DNA from: Thalassotalea agarivorans
GTDB lineage: Bacteria; Pseudomonadota; Gammaproteobacteria; Enterobacterales; Alteromonadaceae
DNA: 64,000 bases
Reading direction: 5' to 3'
Assembly (NCBI RefSeq): GCF_030295955.1
Contig: NZ_AP027363.1
Coordinates: 2,356,001 to 2,420,000 of the forward strand
Part shown: piece after piece, positions 37,374 to 46,359 of the stretch
Layout: each line of letters opens with the position of its first letter
How positions within the stretch are numbered: the first letter of the stretch is position 1
Made by a program: the position numbers and the translations under genes
The notes under the pieces: model-generated
Told to the model about the DNA's origin: nothing
The model's database searches: none
Seen by the model: only the letters and a program-made list of their open reading frames with translations

Positions 37374-37397
37374 AAAAGGCAGCAAACGCTGCCTTTT
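37372..37397. terminator. Bidirectional terminator between yggN and ETF-QO
   Basis: AAAAAAGGCAGC pairs with GCTGCCTTTTT around a four-base loop between convergent genes, with T runs on both strands. Confidence 0.85.
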
Positions 37398-37417
37398 TCT
37401 TCCCTATTCTTTAATTA

Positions 37418-39070
37418 CTACATATTAGGGTAATTTGGACCACCCGCGCCTTCTGGTGTTACCCAGGTAATGTTTTGGCTTGGGTCTTTAATATCGCAGG
37501 TTTTACAGTGGACGCAGTTCTGCGCGTTAATCACAAATTCCTGCTCGCCAGATTCAGTGGTTTGAACTTCGTATACACCGGCTGGACAATATCTTTGTGC
37601 AGGCTCAGCGTAAGTGGCTAAGTTCACCTTAATTGGGATCTCAGCATCCGCTAATTGCAGGTGACAAGGCTGTTCTTCTTCATGATTGGTATTAGATAAA
37701 AACACCGAAGATAGTTTGTCAAAACTTAGCACACCATCTGGTTTTGGATATTCAATTTCTTTACAGTTCTGCGCTGGTTTCATTTGTGCGTAGTCACGTG
37801 AATCATCTTTAAAGTTGAAAGGTAATCGCCCACCAAAAAAGTTTTGATCTAAGGTGTTGTATGCCCCACCCCAAAACGTACCTAGCTTATGCATTGCAGG
37901 ACTAAAGTTTCGTGTATTGTGTAGCTCTGGTTGCAACCAAGACTGTGCAAAGTTTTGTTCAAAAGCGACTAAATCACTACCACCTTGATCACCACCAACA
38001 AGCGCTGCGGCTATGGTATCTGCAGCAATGATGCCAGACTTCATAGCAGTGTGGTTTCCTTTAATTTTTGCGGTATTGATTGTGCCAGCGTCGCATCCAA
38101 CCAATAACCCACCTGGCATGGTCATTTTAGGTAAAGAATTTAATCCGCCTTTTGCCAGCGCTCTAGCGCCATAAGATACTCGTTTTGCACCCTTAAGATA
38201 TTGTGCGATAACAGGGTGGTGTTTATAACGCTGAAACTCGTCAAAAGGACTCAAATAAGGGTTTGCATAATTAAGATCAATAATAAGCCCAACCAACACT
38301 TGGTTATTCTCGGCGTGATACAAGTAGCCACCGCCACCCGTGTCTGATTCTAGTGGCCAACCTGCTGTGTGAACAACCAATCCTTCTTCATGAAGGGCTG
38401 GGTCGATATCCCAAATTTCTTTAAAACCAATACCATAATGCTGTGGTGACTTGCCTTCATCTAGATTGTATTTTGCAATTAAACTTTTACCCAGATGACC
38501 ACGACAACCTTCAGCGAAGACTGTATATTTGGCGCGCAACTCCATCCCTTGAACATAAGAGTCTTTAGGGTTGCCTGCTTTATCCAGTCCCATATCACCG
38601 GTTATAACACCTGCTACGCTGCCATTGTCATCATATAAGACTTCTTGTGCTGGAAAGCCTGGAAAAATCTCTACACCAAGTGCTTCGGCTTGCTCCGCCA
38701 ACCAGCGACATACGTTACCCATACTGACAATGTAGTTACCTTCATTGTGCATAGTTTTAGGCACGACAAAGTTAGGTAATTTTGTCGCTTTTTCTTCATT
38801 TTTTAACAGGTAAATACCATCACCTGTTACCTTAGTAGTGACAGGCGCACCCATTGATTCCCACTCTGGGAACAATTCCGCCAATGAGCGAGGTTCAAAC
38901 ACGGCACCTGATAGAATGTGAGCGCCAACTTCTGAGCCTTTCTCTACAACACAAACCATTAATTCTTGATCATTTTTTTGTGCATTTTGCATGAGTCGTA
39001 TTGCTGTAGATAAACCGGCTGGACCAGCACCCACTATAACGACGTCAAAATCCATTGATTCGCGTTCCAT
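37418..39070 (-). CDS. etfD: Electron-transfer flavoprotein:ubiquinone oxidoreductase
   Basis: This inner-membrane-associated enzyme passes electrons from reduced ETF to the quinone pool, so acyl-CoA and other dehydrogenases feed respiration. The 550-residue chain has the FAD motif VVIVGAGPAGLS at the start, the conserved HILSGAVFEPR and GCDAGTINTAKIKG segments, and a C-terminal 4Fe-4S domain with YCPAGVYEV and CVHCKTCDIKDPSQNITW, ending in GGPNYPNM. A good AGAGGG ribosome site supports ATG 39070. It is divergent from etfBA across two palindromic operators. Confidence 0.96.
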   Translation of the reverse strand: MERESMDFDVVIVGAGPAGLSTAIRLMQNAQKNDQELMVCVVEKGSEVGAHILSGAVFEPRSLAELFPEWESMGAPVTTKVTGDGIYLLKNEEKATKLPNFVVPKTMHNEGNYIVSMGNVCRWLAEQAEALGVEIFPGFPAQEVLYDDNGSVAGVITGDMGLDKAGNPKDSYVQGMELRAKYTVFAEGCRGHLGKSLIAKYNLDEGKSPQHYGIGFKEIWDIDPALHEEGLVVHTAGWPLESDTGGGGYLYHAENNQVLVGLIIDLNYANPYLSPFDEFQRYKHHPVIAQYLKGAKRVSYGARALAKGGLNSLPKMTMPGGLLVGCDAGTINTAKIKGNHTAMKSGIIAADTIAAALVGGDQGGSDLVAFEQNFAQSWLQPELHNTRNFSPAMHKLGTFWGGAYNTLDQNFFGGRLPFNFKDDSRDYAQMKPAQNCKEIEYPKPDGVLSFDKLSSVFLSNTNHEEEQPCHLQLADAEIPIKVNLATYAEPAQRYCPAGVYEVQTTESGEQEFVINAQNCVHCKTCDIKDPSQNITWVTPEGAGGPNYPNM

Positions 39071-39095
39071 ATTCGTACCCTCTAATTATTATAAA

Positions 39096-39132
39096 TTCAA
39101 ACACACGTTTGAAATTCAAACACCTGTTTGAT
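39096..39132. promoter_or_regulatory. Two PsrA-like palindromes between etfD and etfBA
   Basis: TTCAAAC-ACAC-GTTTGAA (39096-39113) and TTCAAAC-ACCT-GTTTGAT (39115-39132) are 18-bp near-perfect palindromes with centres 19 bp apart. They fit the CAAAC-N2-4-GTTTG core of PsrA, a TetR-family repressor of fatty-acid oxidation genes in several gammaproteobacteria. They start 26 bases upstream of the etfD start codon, and etfBA is divergent. The regulator itself is not in the window, so the identity is inferred. Confidence 0.65.
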
Positions 39133-39317
39133 AATATCGTTTCATTATCGATTTGTCACCACAAGAATCATAGTTTTCAACTATAGTTGATGACATATAT
39201 CGCTTTATGTAATCCGTATTAGGTGTAAGGTCAACTTGACAGGTAAAATACTTATCCAGTTGACGTAAACGTAAACTAACAGTAACCTGTCGAGCATCCA
39301 TAAAAATGAATGCCATG

Positions 39318-39334
39318 CTACCTATTAAAGGTAG
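39318..39334 (+). promoter_or_regulatory. Inverted repeat in the etfB leader
   Basis: CTACCT-ATTAA-AGGTAG is a 6-bp stem 29 bases before the etfB start codon. It may be a leader hairpin or a binding site. Nothing more specific can be said. Confidence 0.3.
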
Positions 39335-39362
39335 TACAACAACAAGCACATAGAGGCTAAAT

Positions 39363-40112
39363 ATGAAAGTTTTAGTTCCAGTGAAACGCGTTATCGACTA
39401 CAACGTAAAGGTACGTGTAAAAGCTGACAACACAGACGTTGATTTAACCAACGTAAAAATGTCTATTAATCCATTTTGTGAAATCGCTGTAGAAGAAGCG
39501 ATTCGTTTAAAAGAAGCTGGTGTAGCTACAGAAGTAATCGCTGTTTCTATTGGCGATAAAGCGTGCCAAGAACAACTTCGCACAGCCTTAGCACTTGGTG
39601 CTGATCGCGCTATCCAAATTGACACTGCAGACAATTTAGAATCACTAAATGTTGCAAAACTACTTCAGAAAGTTGTTGAAGAAGAGCAACCAGGCCTGGT
39701 TATTTTAGGTAAGCAGTCTATCGATTCAGATAATAACCAAACCGGTCAAATGTTAGCGGCATTAACAGGTATGCCTCAAGGTACGTTTGCCTCAGAAGTG
39801 AAAGTTGAAGGCGACAAGGTTAACGTAACGCGCGAAGTTGACGGTGGCTTACAAACAGTAGCATTAACTTTACCAGCGATTGTTACCACTGACCTGCGCC
39901 TAAATGAACCACGCTATGCCAAGCTACCTGACATCATGAAAGCAAAGCGTAAGCCGTTAGAGGTTAAAGCTGCAGCAGACTTAGGTGTTGACCTAAAACC
40001 TCGCTCTACCGTTTTGAAAGTTACACCTCCAGCGCAACGTAGCGCAGGTATCGTGGTTGAAAGCGTAGAACAATTAGTAGAAAAACTTAAAAATGAAGCG
40101 AAGGTGATCTAA
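39363..40112 (+). CDS. etfB: Electron-transfer flavoprotein, beta subunit
   Basis: The beta subunit of ETF binds AMP structurally and docks with dehydrogenases. The 249-residue product begins [19 protein letters not shown] and has the family segments [48 protein letters not shown] and [19 protein letters not shown], the signature of EtfB. A good AGAGG ribosome site precedes the ATG. Its stop overlaps the etfA start by one base (TAATG), so translation is coupled. Confidence 0.97.
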   Translation: MKVLVPVKRVIDYNVKVRVKADNTDVDLTNVKMSINPFCEIAVEEAIRLKEAGVATEVIAVSIGDKACQEQLRTALALGADRAIQIDTADNLESLNVAKLLQKVVEEEQPGLVILGKQSIDSDNNQTGQMLAALTGMPQGTFASEVKVEGDKVNVTREVDGGLQTVALTLPAIVTTDLRLNEPRYAKLPDIMKAKRKPLEVKAAADLGVDLKPRSTVLKVTPPAQRSAGIVVESVEQLVEKLKNEAKVI

Positions 40113-41038
40113 TGAGTATTTTAGTTATTGCAGAACATGACAACGCTAGCTTAAAAGCTGATACGTTAAAAACTGTTGCAGCAGCTCAAGCGATCGGTGG
40201 AGACATTCATGTACTAGTTGCTGGTAGTGACTGTGCGGTGGCAGCAGAGCAAGCGAGTAAAGCTAATGGCGTAAGCAAAGTGTTTGTTGCTGACAACGCA
40301 GCATATACAAATCAACTGGCAGAAAATGTCAGTGCTTTAGTTGTTGAACTAGCCGGTGATTACGACCATATTCTGGCCGCAGCATCGACAACAGGTAAAA
40401 ACTTTATGCCACGTGTAGCGGCGCTACTCGATGTTGCGCAAGTATCAGACATTATTGCGGTGGAGTCGGCAGACACGTTTGTTCGTCCTATCTATGCGGG
40501 TAACGCTATAGCGACAGTGCAAAGTTTAGATGAGAAAAAAGTGATCACTGTGCGTGCAACAGGCTTTGATGCGGTAGCAACAGATGGCAGCGCAGAAATC
40601 GTGACACTATCGCAAGCTACTGATGCAGGTATTTCTAGCCATGTAAGCGACGAGTTTACTGAAAGTGAGCGCCCTGATTTAGGTGCAGCTTCAGTCGTTA
40701 TCTCTGGTGGTCGTGGTATGCAAAATGGTGAAAACTTTAAACTACTTGAAGGTATTGCAGATAAATTAGGTGCAGCTATTGGTGCATCACGTGCAGCTGT
40801 AGATGCTGGTTTTGTGCCAAATGATATGCAAGTTGGTCAAACAGGTAAAATCGTTGCACCAGACTTATATATCGCTGTTGGTATCTCAGGTGCTATTCAA
40901 CATCTTGCCGGTATGAAAGATTCAAAAGTCATCGTGGCGATTAACAAAGATCCAGAAGCCCCTATTTTCCAAGTGGCGGATTACGGCTTAGTAGCAGATT
41001 TATTTGATGCCTTGCCGCAACTAGAATCGTCTTTGTAA
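40112..41038 (+). CDS. etfA: Electron-transfer flavoprotein, alpha subunit
   Basis: The alpha subunit holds the FAD that accepts electrons from acyl-CoA and amino-acid dehydrogenases. The 308-residue protein has the C-terminal FAD domain with SGGRGMQNGENFKLLEGIADKLG (in parts), GASRAAVDAGFVPNDMQVGQTGK, and the end motif INKDPEAPIFQVADYGLV. The N-terminal adenine-nucleotide-like domain starts ILVIAEHDNASLK. It completes the etfBA pair; a strong terminator follows within 20 bases. Confidence 0.97.
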   Translation: MSILVIAEHDNASLKADTLKTVAAAQAIGGDIHVLVAGSDCAVAAEQASKANGVSKVFVADNAAYTNQLAENVSALVVELAGDYDHILAAASTTGKNFMPRVAALLDVAQVSDIIAVESADTFVRPIYAGNAIATVQSLDEKKVITVRATGFDAVATDGSAEIVTLSQATDAGISSHVSDEFTESERPDLGAASVVISGGRGMQNGENFKLLEGIADKLGAAIGASRAAVDAGFVPNDMQVGQTGKIVAPDLYIAVGISGAIQHLAGMKDSKVIVAINKDPEAPIFQVADYGLVADLFDALPQLESSL

Positions 41039-41054
41039 AAGATAAGCGTTTGTG

Positions 41055-41083
41055 AAAAAACCAGCCAATTGGCTGGTTTTTTT
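41055..41083 (+). terminator. Terminator after etfA
   Basis: AAAAAACCAGCC pairs with GGCTGGTTTTTTT around AATT, followed by a T run. It would also separate etfBA from yciH. Confidence 0.88.
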
Positions 41084-41138
41084 ATGTGCCAATTATTCTA
41101 TAATAGCGCTATACCCATCAATCATTAAAGAGTGTTTT

Positions 41139-41468
41139 ATGTCTTGGCAAGATCAACTGTCGCAACTCGTGTATTCCACTGACGGTGGCCGCGTTAAAGA
41201 AGAAAAACAAGAAGAGATCACCCCAAGCGATGGCTTTGCCAAAGTGCGCAGAGAAACCAAAGGCCGCAAGGGCAAAGGTGTAATGGTGGTGTCTGGTTTA
41301 GGACTTAACCAGAAAGAGTTAAAAGCGCTTGCCTCTAAGTTAAAAAAATCATGCGGCACTGGCGGCAGTGTGGTCGATCAAACGATTGAAATACAGGGCG
41401 ATAAACGTGAACAAATTAAAGCCGTCTTAGAGAAAGAAGGTTTCAAAGTTAAGTTTACTGGCGGCTAG
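41139..41468 (+). CDS. yciH: YciH, SUI1/eIF1-like translation factor
   Basis: The 109-residue protein has a SUI1 domain: GRKGKGVMVVSGLGL, LKALASKLKKSCGTGGSV and the C-terminal IEIQGDKREQIKAVLEKEGFKVKFTGG in blocks, which matches bacterial YciH. It influences initiation fidelity and stress response in E. coli. ATG 41139 was chosen because the residues upstream would be translated from the etfA terminator and do not match the family. The convergent tyrR stop lies two bases away. Confidence 0.93.
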   Translation: MSWQDQLSQLVYSTDGGRVKEEKQEEITPSDGFAKVRRETKGRKGKGVMVVSGLGLNQKELKALASKLKKSCGTGGSVVDQTIEIQGDKREQIKAVLEKEGFKVKFTGG

Positions 41469-41469
41469 G

Positions 41470-42987
41470 CTACTCAATCTGGTACAGCCGTAACTTCATC
41501 GCTATTTTGTTGTGCGACACCCCTAACCGTTTAGCTAACTTTCGTGTGCTTGGGTATTGCTGGTACAAACGCTCAAGCAACGATTTTTCAAATTGTTGCT
41601 GAGCATCATGCCATGACTCGCAATCACTATAGTCAGCATCTGCTTCATTGGAAGCTGGCGTTTCAAATTGACTTATCGCATTGAGCACATCGTCAGCTTC
41701 AATAATTTCACTATCAGTGAGTGCCGCCACTCTAAAAAGTGTATTTTGCAATTGCCTAATGTTACCGGGCCAACGATATTGTTTGAGTGTCAGTAATGCA
41801 TCACCTGAAAGTTTTTTTGTTGCCGTTGCCATCTGACTAGCCGCTTGTTGCAAAAACTCCCTACTCAATAAAGTAATGTCGTCGCCCCGCTGCGTTAATG
41901 CTGGCAATGCAATGTTAAGCACGTTAATTCTGTAATACAAATCTTCTCTAAAACGTTTTTGTGCCACCAATTCATTAAGGTCTTGGTGACTTGCAGAGAT
42001 AATTCTTACGTTGGCAAATAGCTCTTTTTGCCCACCAATGCGTCTAAAGGTAAAGTCTTGCAAGAAACGCAGCAGCTTAACTTGTAAATAAGTCGACATT
42101 TCAGCAATTTCATCTAAGAAAATACTGCCGCCTTCGGCCAATTCAAACAAACCTGGCTTACCTTCTTTACGCGCCCCTGTAAATGCGCCAGTTTCATAAC
42201 CAAACAACTCGCTTTCTAGCAAATGTTCTGGCAATGCGGCGCAGTTAATCGCCAAAAAAGGGCCCTCTTTACGCTGACTCTCAACATGTATCGCTTTCGC
42301 CATAAGCTCTTTACCTGTGCCTGTTTCACCAGCAATAAAGACAGGCATGTCCAGAGAGGCAAATCGCACGCCTTGGGCAATAACTTGCTTTATGGCTGGA
42401 GATTGACCAATAATTGCCTCCACACCTTGCACTTGTTGCGATTGAATGAGTGACAATTCTTTACCGACTTTCTTTAATTCTCTTAAGGTAATAACCGCAC
42501 CGGCGTGACTATGTTCAATGAAAACAGGGTGAATTTCAGCAACGTAACTCCCCTGCTCCAAACTCACGGATTGCCTATGCTTAAGTTTCAGGTCAATTGG
42601 GTTTTGCTGAGCAAAAAGTTGTTGGATTGAATACTTCTCTTGCGCATCAACTTTAAACAAATGTTCTGCGGTGGCATTCATCGCGATGATAACGCCCGTT
42701 ATGTCGACATCGATAATGGGGTCAGGTATTCGGTTAAGTAAGGTTTTTAAATGCTGTTCGCGCTCTTGAGTGGGCAGTAAGGCAACTTGCTTGCAATGAA
42801 CAACATCATCAATATTGGTGACGATTGCTTGGACTTTTTTAAAATGTTTAGCATCACAGTCGATTTCAACAAAGGTTGTATGCTGCTCTACTTCCGTGGC
42901 AATTAGGTTGTAACCTTGTTGTGCGAGCGTGGTAAGAATATCACCACTAATACCCACTCGATCTCTTGACGATATTTTTAATCGCAT
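41470..42987 (-). CDS. tyrR: TyrR-family transcriptional regulator (GAFTGA intact)
   Basis: The 505-residue regulator has an N-terminal ACT domain (MRLKISSRDRVGISGDIL), a PAS domain (about 80-190), an AAA+ core with Walker A GETGTGKE (about 220-227) and Walker B GSIFLDEIAEM, and a C-terminal HTH (RKLAKRLGVSHNKIAMKLR). Domain order and the HTH match TyrR, the aromatic-amino-acid regulator. Unlike E. coli TyrR, the sigma-54 contact loop is intact (GAFTGA, residues 267-272), so it may activate sigma-54 promoters, as PhhR-like relatives can. An 18-bp TyrR-box-like palindrome lies 20 bases upstream. Confidence 0.93.
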   Translation of the reverse strand: MRLKISSRDRVGISGDILTTLAQQGYNLIATEVEQHTTFVEIDCDAKHFKKVQAIVTNIDDVVHCKQVALLPTQEREQHLKTLLNRIPDPIIDVDITGVIIAMNATAEHLFKVDAQEKYSIQQLFAQQNPIDLKLKHRQSVSLEQGSYVAEIHPVFIEHSHAGAVITLRELKKVGKELSLIQSQQVQGVEAIIGQSPAIKQVIAQGVRFASLDMPVFIAGETGTGKELMAKAIHVESQRKEGPFLAINCAALPEHLLESELFGYETGAFTGARKEGKPGLFELAEGGSIFLDEIAEMSTYLQVKLLRFLQDFTFRRIGGQKELFANVRIISASHQDLNELVAQKRFREDLYYRINVLNIALPALTQRGDDITLLSREFLQQAASQMATATKKLSGDALLTLKQYRWPGNIRQLQNTLFRVAALTDSEIIEADDVLNAISQFETPASNEADADYSDCESWHDAQQQFEKSLLERLYQQYPSTRKLAKRLGVSHNKIAMKLRLYQIE

Positions 42988-43006
42988 GTCATACCTTAGT
43001 TACACT

Positions 43007-43024
43007 CGTAATATATACATTACA
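43007..43024. promoter_or_regulatory. TyrR-box-like palindrome upstream of tyrR
   Basis: Read on the minus strand TGTAAT-N6-ATTACG resembles the TyrR box TGTAAA-N6-TTTACA and keeps the key G and C 14 bases apart. It lies 20-37 bases before the tyrR start, a position suited to autoregulation. The A/T-rich context makes chance similarity possible. Confidence 0.4.
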
Positions 43025-43238
43025 ATATAGTAAAAATCATGCGAATACTAAGCATTAAACCGATAAAACTAGTTTCATTTTTACAAAAACCTCTCACACC
43101 GTAACTAAATTATTACAATCATACCAAAGCGAACACCTAACCCATTGAATTATATACATTTAAATTATTGGCAAAGATATTGCTCTGTTTATATCTCAAT
43201 ACTATTACAACAATAACAATCTTTTTCTGGGAGTTAAC

Positions 43239-44444
43239 ATGTCATCAAGTAAGCACATCGAAACACAAGCGATACATGCAGGTCGCATTAATGATGAGCA
43301 ATTTGGATCTTTGGCAACGCCTTTATACCAGACCTCCACTTTTATCTTTGACGACGCTCAACAGGGCGCCGCGCGTTTCCAAGGAGAACAATCTGGCTAT
43401 ATTTATTCAAGATTAGGTAACCCAACAACGCGGCAACTAGAGCAGCGCGTAGCAGCGATGGAAGGAATGGAAGATGCAGCTGCAACAGCAACAGGTATGG
43501 CTGCGGTATCTGCTTCGTTATTAGCAAATTTGCAATCGGGAGATCATCTCATCGCATCAAAAGCGGTTTACGGCTGCAGTTATGCATTGATGAGTCATAT
43601 GCTGACTAAATTCGGCATAGAAGTGACTTTTGTTGATATGGAGAATCCAGAAAATATTGTGACGGCATTTAAGCCCAATACTAAAGCTGTTTTTCTTGAA
43701 AGCCCAATTAACCCCAACTTAGTGGTATTGGACTTAAACACAATTGGTAAGATTTGCCAACAACACAATACCTTATTTATCGTCGACAATACCTTTTGCA
43801 CCCCCGTACTGCAAAAGCCTGCAGAATTTGGCGCGGATATCGTCATTCACAGCGCAACCAAATACTTAAATGGTCACGGAGATGTGGTTGCCGGTATCAT
43901 TTGTTCTACGCAGGAGATGATTGCCCACATAAAAACAACAGCATTAAAAGACATTGGCGCCACAATGAGCCCACATGACGCATGGCTAATTATTAGAGGA
44001 TTGAAAACGCTTCCGATTCGCATGGAGCGCCATTGCGACAATGCGATGAAAATAGCCACATATCTATCACAACATGAAAAGATTGCACACGTGTATTACC
44101 CTGGTTTAGCCAACGATAAAGGTAACCAATATATCGGCAAGCAAATGAAGGCTGCAGGAGGCGTAATTGCCTTTGAATTAAAAACAGATATTGAAGGTGG
44201 CGCTGCGTTTATTAATCGCACCGCGCTTTTTTCTATCGCGGTGAGTTTGGGTGATGCCGAATCGCTGATTCAACATCCGGCGTCCATGACGCATTCACCT
44301 TATGAGGCAAATGAACGACTTGAAGCCGGCATCAGTGATTCATTGATTCGTATTTCATGTGGCCTTGAGCACGCTGACGATTTAATTGCGGATCTTGAAC
44401 AAGCTCTGGCTGGTGTGCATTTAAGCCAAAATTGGGCCGCTTAA
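43239..44444 (+). CDS. megL: Methionine gamma-lyase
   Basis: This PLP enzyme cleaves methionine to methanethiol, ammonia and 2-oxobutyrate. The 401-residue product follows the Cys/Met-metabolism family. PLP Lys208 lies in SATKYLNGHGD, and YSRLGNPT and LSPHDAWLIIRGLKTL are conserved. A Cys in the substrate site (Cys113 in YGCSYAL) corresponds to Cys116 of Pseudomonas MGL and separates MGL from cystathionine enzymes, which usually lack it. VSLGDAESLIQHPASMTHS is also typical. The start has a strong GGGAG ribosome site. It is divergent from tyrR; a regulatory link is possible but unproven. Confidence 0.9.
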   Translation: MSSSKHIETQAIHAGRINDEQFGSLATPLYQTSTFIFDDAQQGAARFQGEQSGYIYSRLGNPTTRQLEQRVAAMEGMEDAAATATGMAAVSASLLANLQSGDHLIASKAVYGCSYALMSHMLTKFGIEVTFVDMENPENIVTAFKPNTKAVFLESPINPNLVVLDLNTIGKICQQHNTLFIVDNTFCTPVLQKPAEFGADIVIHSATKYLNGHGDVVAGIICSTQEMIAHIKTTALKDIGATMSPHDAWLIIRGLKTLPIRMERHCDNAMKIATYLSQHEKIAHVYYPGLANDKGNQYIGKQMKAAGGVIAFELKTDIEGGAAFINRTALFSIAVSLGDAESLIQHPASMTHSPYEANERLEAGISDSLIRISCGLEHADDLIADLEQALAGVHLSQNWAA

Positions 44445-44445
44445 G

Positions 44446-44868
44446 TTAAGGGGCTATTTGAGCAAATTTCGCCTGAAGTTTACTTACTAATACATCTAGC
44501 GTTTCTTGCTGATAAGGAATCGCTGGGTGTTGGCCCCACACCGGTTTTGGCCAGCTGGCATCAGTTTTACGACGAACGACATGATGAATATGCAGTTGGG
44601 GACACAGGTTTCCAATAGCTGCAACATTAAGTTTATCTCCATCAAACATGCTCATGAGTAACTCGCTCACAACACTCGATTCATTTAAAAATTGTTGCTG
44701 CTGTTGCCATTCCAACTGATAAATCTCTGTGAGTGCCGGTTTGCGCGGTACTAAGATTAACCAGGGATACTGACTATCGTTCATCAACAACACTTTACAT
44801 AGAGGCAGGTCGTATATCTCAATGCAATCATTGGCCAACATGGGGTGTAGTGTAAAGTCTGTTGTCAT
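44446..44868 (-). CDS. HIT domain protein (QxHxH variant)
   Basis: The 140-residue protein belongs to the HIT superfamily of nucleotidyl hydrolases and transferases. The usual HxHxHxx motif reads QLHIHHV, with Gln at the first position while the central catalytic His and the third His remain. The following RRKTDASWPKPVWG is typical of a gammaproteobacterial HIT branch (QLH.H..R..D..WP.PVWG). Substrate unknown; phosphoramidate or dinucleotide hydrolysis is expected. It ends two bases after megL on the opposite strand and lies just downstream of the YlqF-type gene. Confidence 0.88.
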   Translation of the reverse strand: MTTDFTLHPMLANDCIEIYDLPLCKVLLMNDSQYPWLILVPRKPALTEIYQLEWQQQQQFLNESSVVSELLMSMFDGDKLNVAAIGNLCPQLHIHHVVRRKTDASWPKPVWGQHPAIPYQQETLDVLVSKLQAKFAQIAP

Positions 44869-44870
44869 CG

Positions 44871-45806
44871 CTATTTCCTTTTATTTTTGCGACCGCGGCC
44901 ACGTGCTTTCTTGCGGGCTTCTCGCTCAGCGATTTTCTTTTCTTCAAGCTCAGCAAAATGAATATTCTCTTGCTCCACCATCTCTGGTGTTTCAAAGGTT
45001 AGTTCGCCCAAGGTTTTATCGCGTATTTCATTAATTAAAATCTCGGAGGCTTTGTGAAAGTCGACCATGCCACCACTGCGCACACAACCGCGCTTTCTGC
45101 CGATCTCTTCAATCAATTCGACTTCTTGCTGCGGCAGTTGATCTATTTTATAGCGCTCTTCTAAACGCTTAGGGTAAGCCTCTAGTAAATACTCTGCGGC
45201 AAAGCATGCAATTTCTTCATGATCAAAGGCGGTATCTTTAACCGCACTTGTAATTGCAAGACGATAGCCACTATTTTCATTGACTATTTTTGGCCAAAGC
45301 ATGCCCGGTGTATCATAAAGGTACAAACCTTCTTCAAGCCTGATTCTTTGTTGGCCTTTGGTCACAGCTGGCTCATTTCCAACTTTTGCTTTTACTTTGC
45401 CAACGAGCGTATTTATCAGGGTAGATTTGCCTACGTTTGGAATCCCCATAATTACGGCATTAATTTGTTTACCTGTTTCATCCTTATTGGGCACTAATTT
45501 GCGAATTAGCGCAGGTATCGTTTTCGCGATCGCAGGGTTTTCAGTGGTCAAGGCGATAGCTTTTACATGCTGCTGCGCATCTAAATAGGCTATCCATTGC
45601 TGGGTTAGCACAGGATCGGCTAAATCCGACTTATTTAGAATTTTAATCAGCGGTTTATTTCCCCTGATCTCTGTGATCATTGGGTTCTCACTACTAAACG
45701 GAAGCCGTGCATCGCAAACTTCTATTACCACATCTATCTGCGGTAATATTTCTTTAATTTCTTTTTGGGCCTTATGCATATGCCCAGGAAACCAATTTAT
45801 CGCCAT
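44871..45806 (-). CDS. YlqF/RbgA-family circularly permuted GTPase
   Basis: This GTPase assists late assembly of the 50S ribosomal subunit in the well-studied Bacillus RbgA. The 311-residue product shows the permuted order of G motifs: NKSDL (G4), then GIPNVGKSTLIN (G1), then LYDTPGMLWP (G3). N-terminal FPGHMHKAQKEIKEILPQIDVVIEVCDAR and the very basic C-terminus (KKARGRGRKNKRK) are typical. The stop of this gene precedes the HIT gene by two bases. Confidence 0.93.
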   Translation of the reverse strand: MAINWFPGHMHKAQKEIKEILPQIDVVIEVCDARLPFSSENPMITEIRGNKPLIKILNKSDLADPVLTQQWIAYLDAQQHVKAIALTTENPAIAKTIPALIRKLVPNKDETGKQINAVIMGIPNVGKSTLINTLVGKVKAKVGNEPAVTKGQQRIRLEEGLYLYDTPGMLWPKIVNENSGYRLAITSAVKDTAFDHEEIACFAAEYLLEAYPKRLEERYKIDQLPQQEVELIEEIGRKRGCVRSGGMVDFHKASEILINEIRDKTLGELTFETPEMVEQENIHFAELEEKKIAEREARKKARGRGRKNKRK

Positions 45807-45813
45807 TACTTAT

Positions 45814-46275
45814 TTATTTCCTTGCTGTTTTTCTTCTTTTGCCAAATGTGGGTGACAGCTGTTGATAGTAATTTTGTTCACTATCTTCATCTTTTATTAC
45901 GTTAAAGAGCTCATCCGCTACAATACGGTCTTGCCATTTTATTACGATACGCCATGGCCCTATCTTATTCTCTATAGGCGCCCATATTGTATCACCCAAA
46001 TAAAAATCCCAATCACTGTTTCTCACGTAAACTTCACCATCGAAGGGCGCCATTACCCTACCATTATCGTCGGGAATATCTGGATGATATATACAATAAT
46101 CTAATTTAATGCCTTTGCCTTTCTGCACATTCAGAATATAACCAAATTCTATGTCTATTTTAGCAGGTACTTCATGGGTAAATGCTTTAATTTTAGGCAG
46201 GTTTTTTGAGGTTTCATCCCATGAAGAATGGATGCCACAAGTTTTTAAGGTGAAAACTGGTTTTTGTTTAGCCAT
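45814..46275 (-). CDS. DUF3859-like protein
   Basis: The 153-residue protein, from ATG 46275 (MAKQKPVFTL; an ATG two codons upstream is possible), is beta-rich. The pattern near residue 105-120 (IGPWRIVIKWQDRIVADELFNVI) recalls DUF3859, whose members are small proteins of unknown role. No signal peptide or catalytic motif is seen. The C-terminus is basic (KRRKTARK). Seven bases separate it from the YlqF-type gene, so the pair could share a transcript. Family assignment tentative. Confidence 0.6.
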   Translation of the reverse strand: MAKQKPVFTLKTCGIHSSWDETSKNLPKIKAFTHEVPAKIDIEFGYILNVQKGKGIKLDYCIYHPDIPDDNGRVMAPFDGEVYVRNSDWDFYLGDTIWAPIENKIGPWRIVIKWQDRIVADELFNVIKDEDSEQNYYQQLSPTFGKRRKTARK

Positions 46276-46359
46276 ATACAAAATTTTAAACTAAAAAACA
46301 TTGATATTTTATCAAAGTTAAGTAAAGTTGTATGCCTGTTAAATCATCGGCAATTTCTT

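Noticed and set aside
39116-39349. 77-codon frame between etfD and etfB
   Set aside because: It overlaps the operator palindromes and the etfB leader, and the product has no recognisable features.
41052-41138. N-terminal extension of yciH
   Set aside because: It would be read from inside the etfA terminator, has no ribosome site and is absent from the family; ATG 41139 is preferred.
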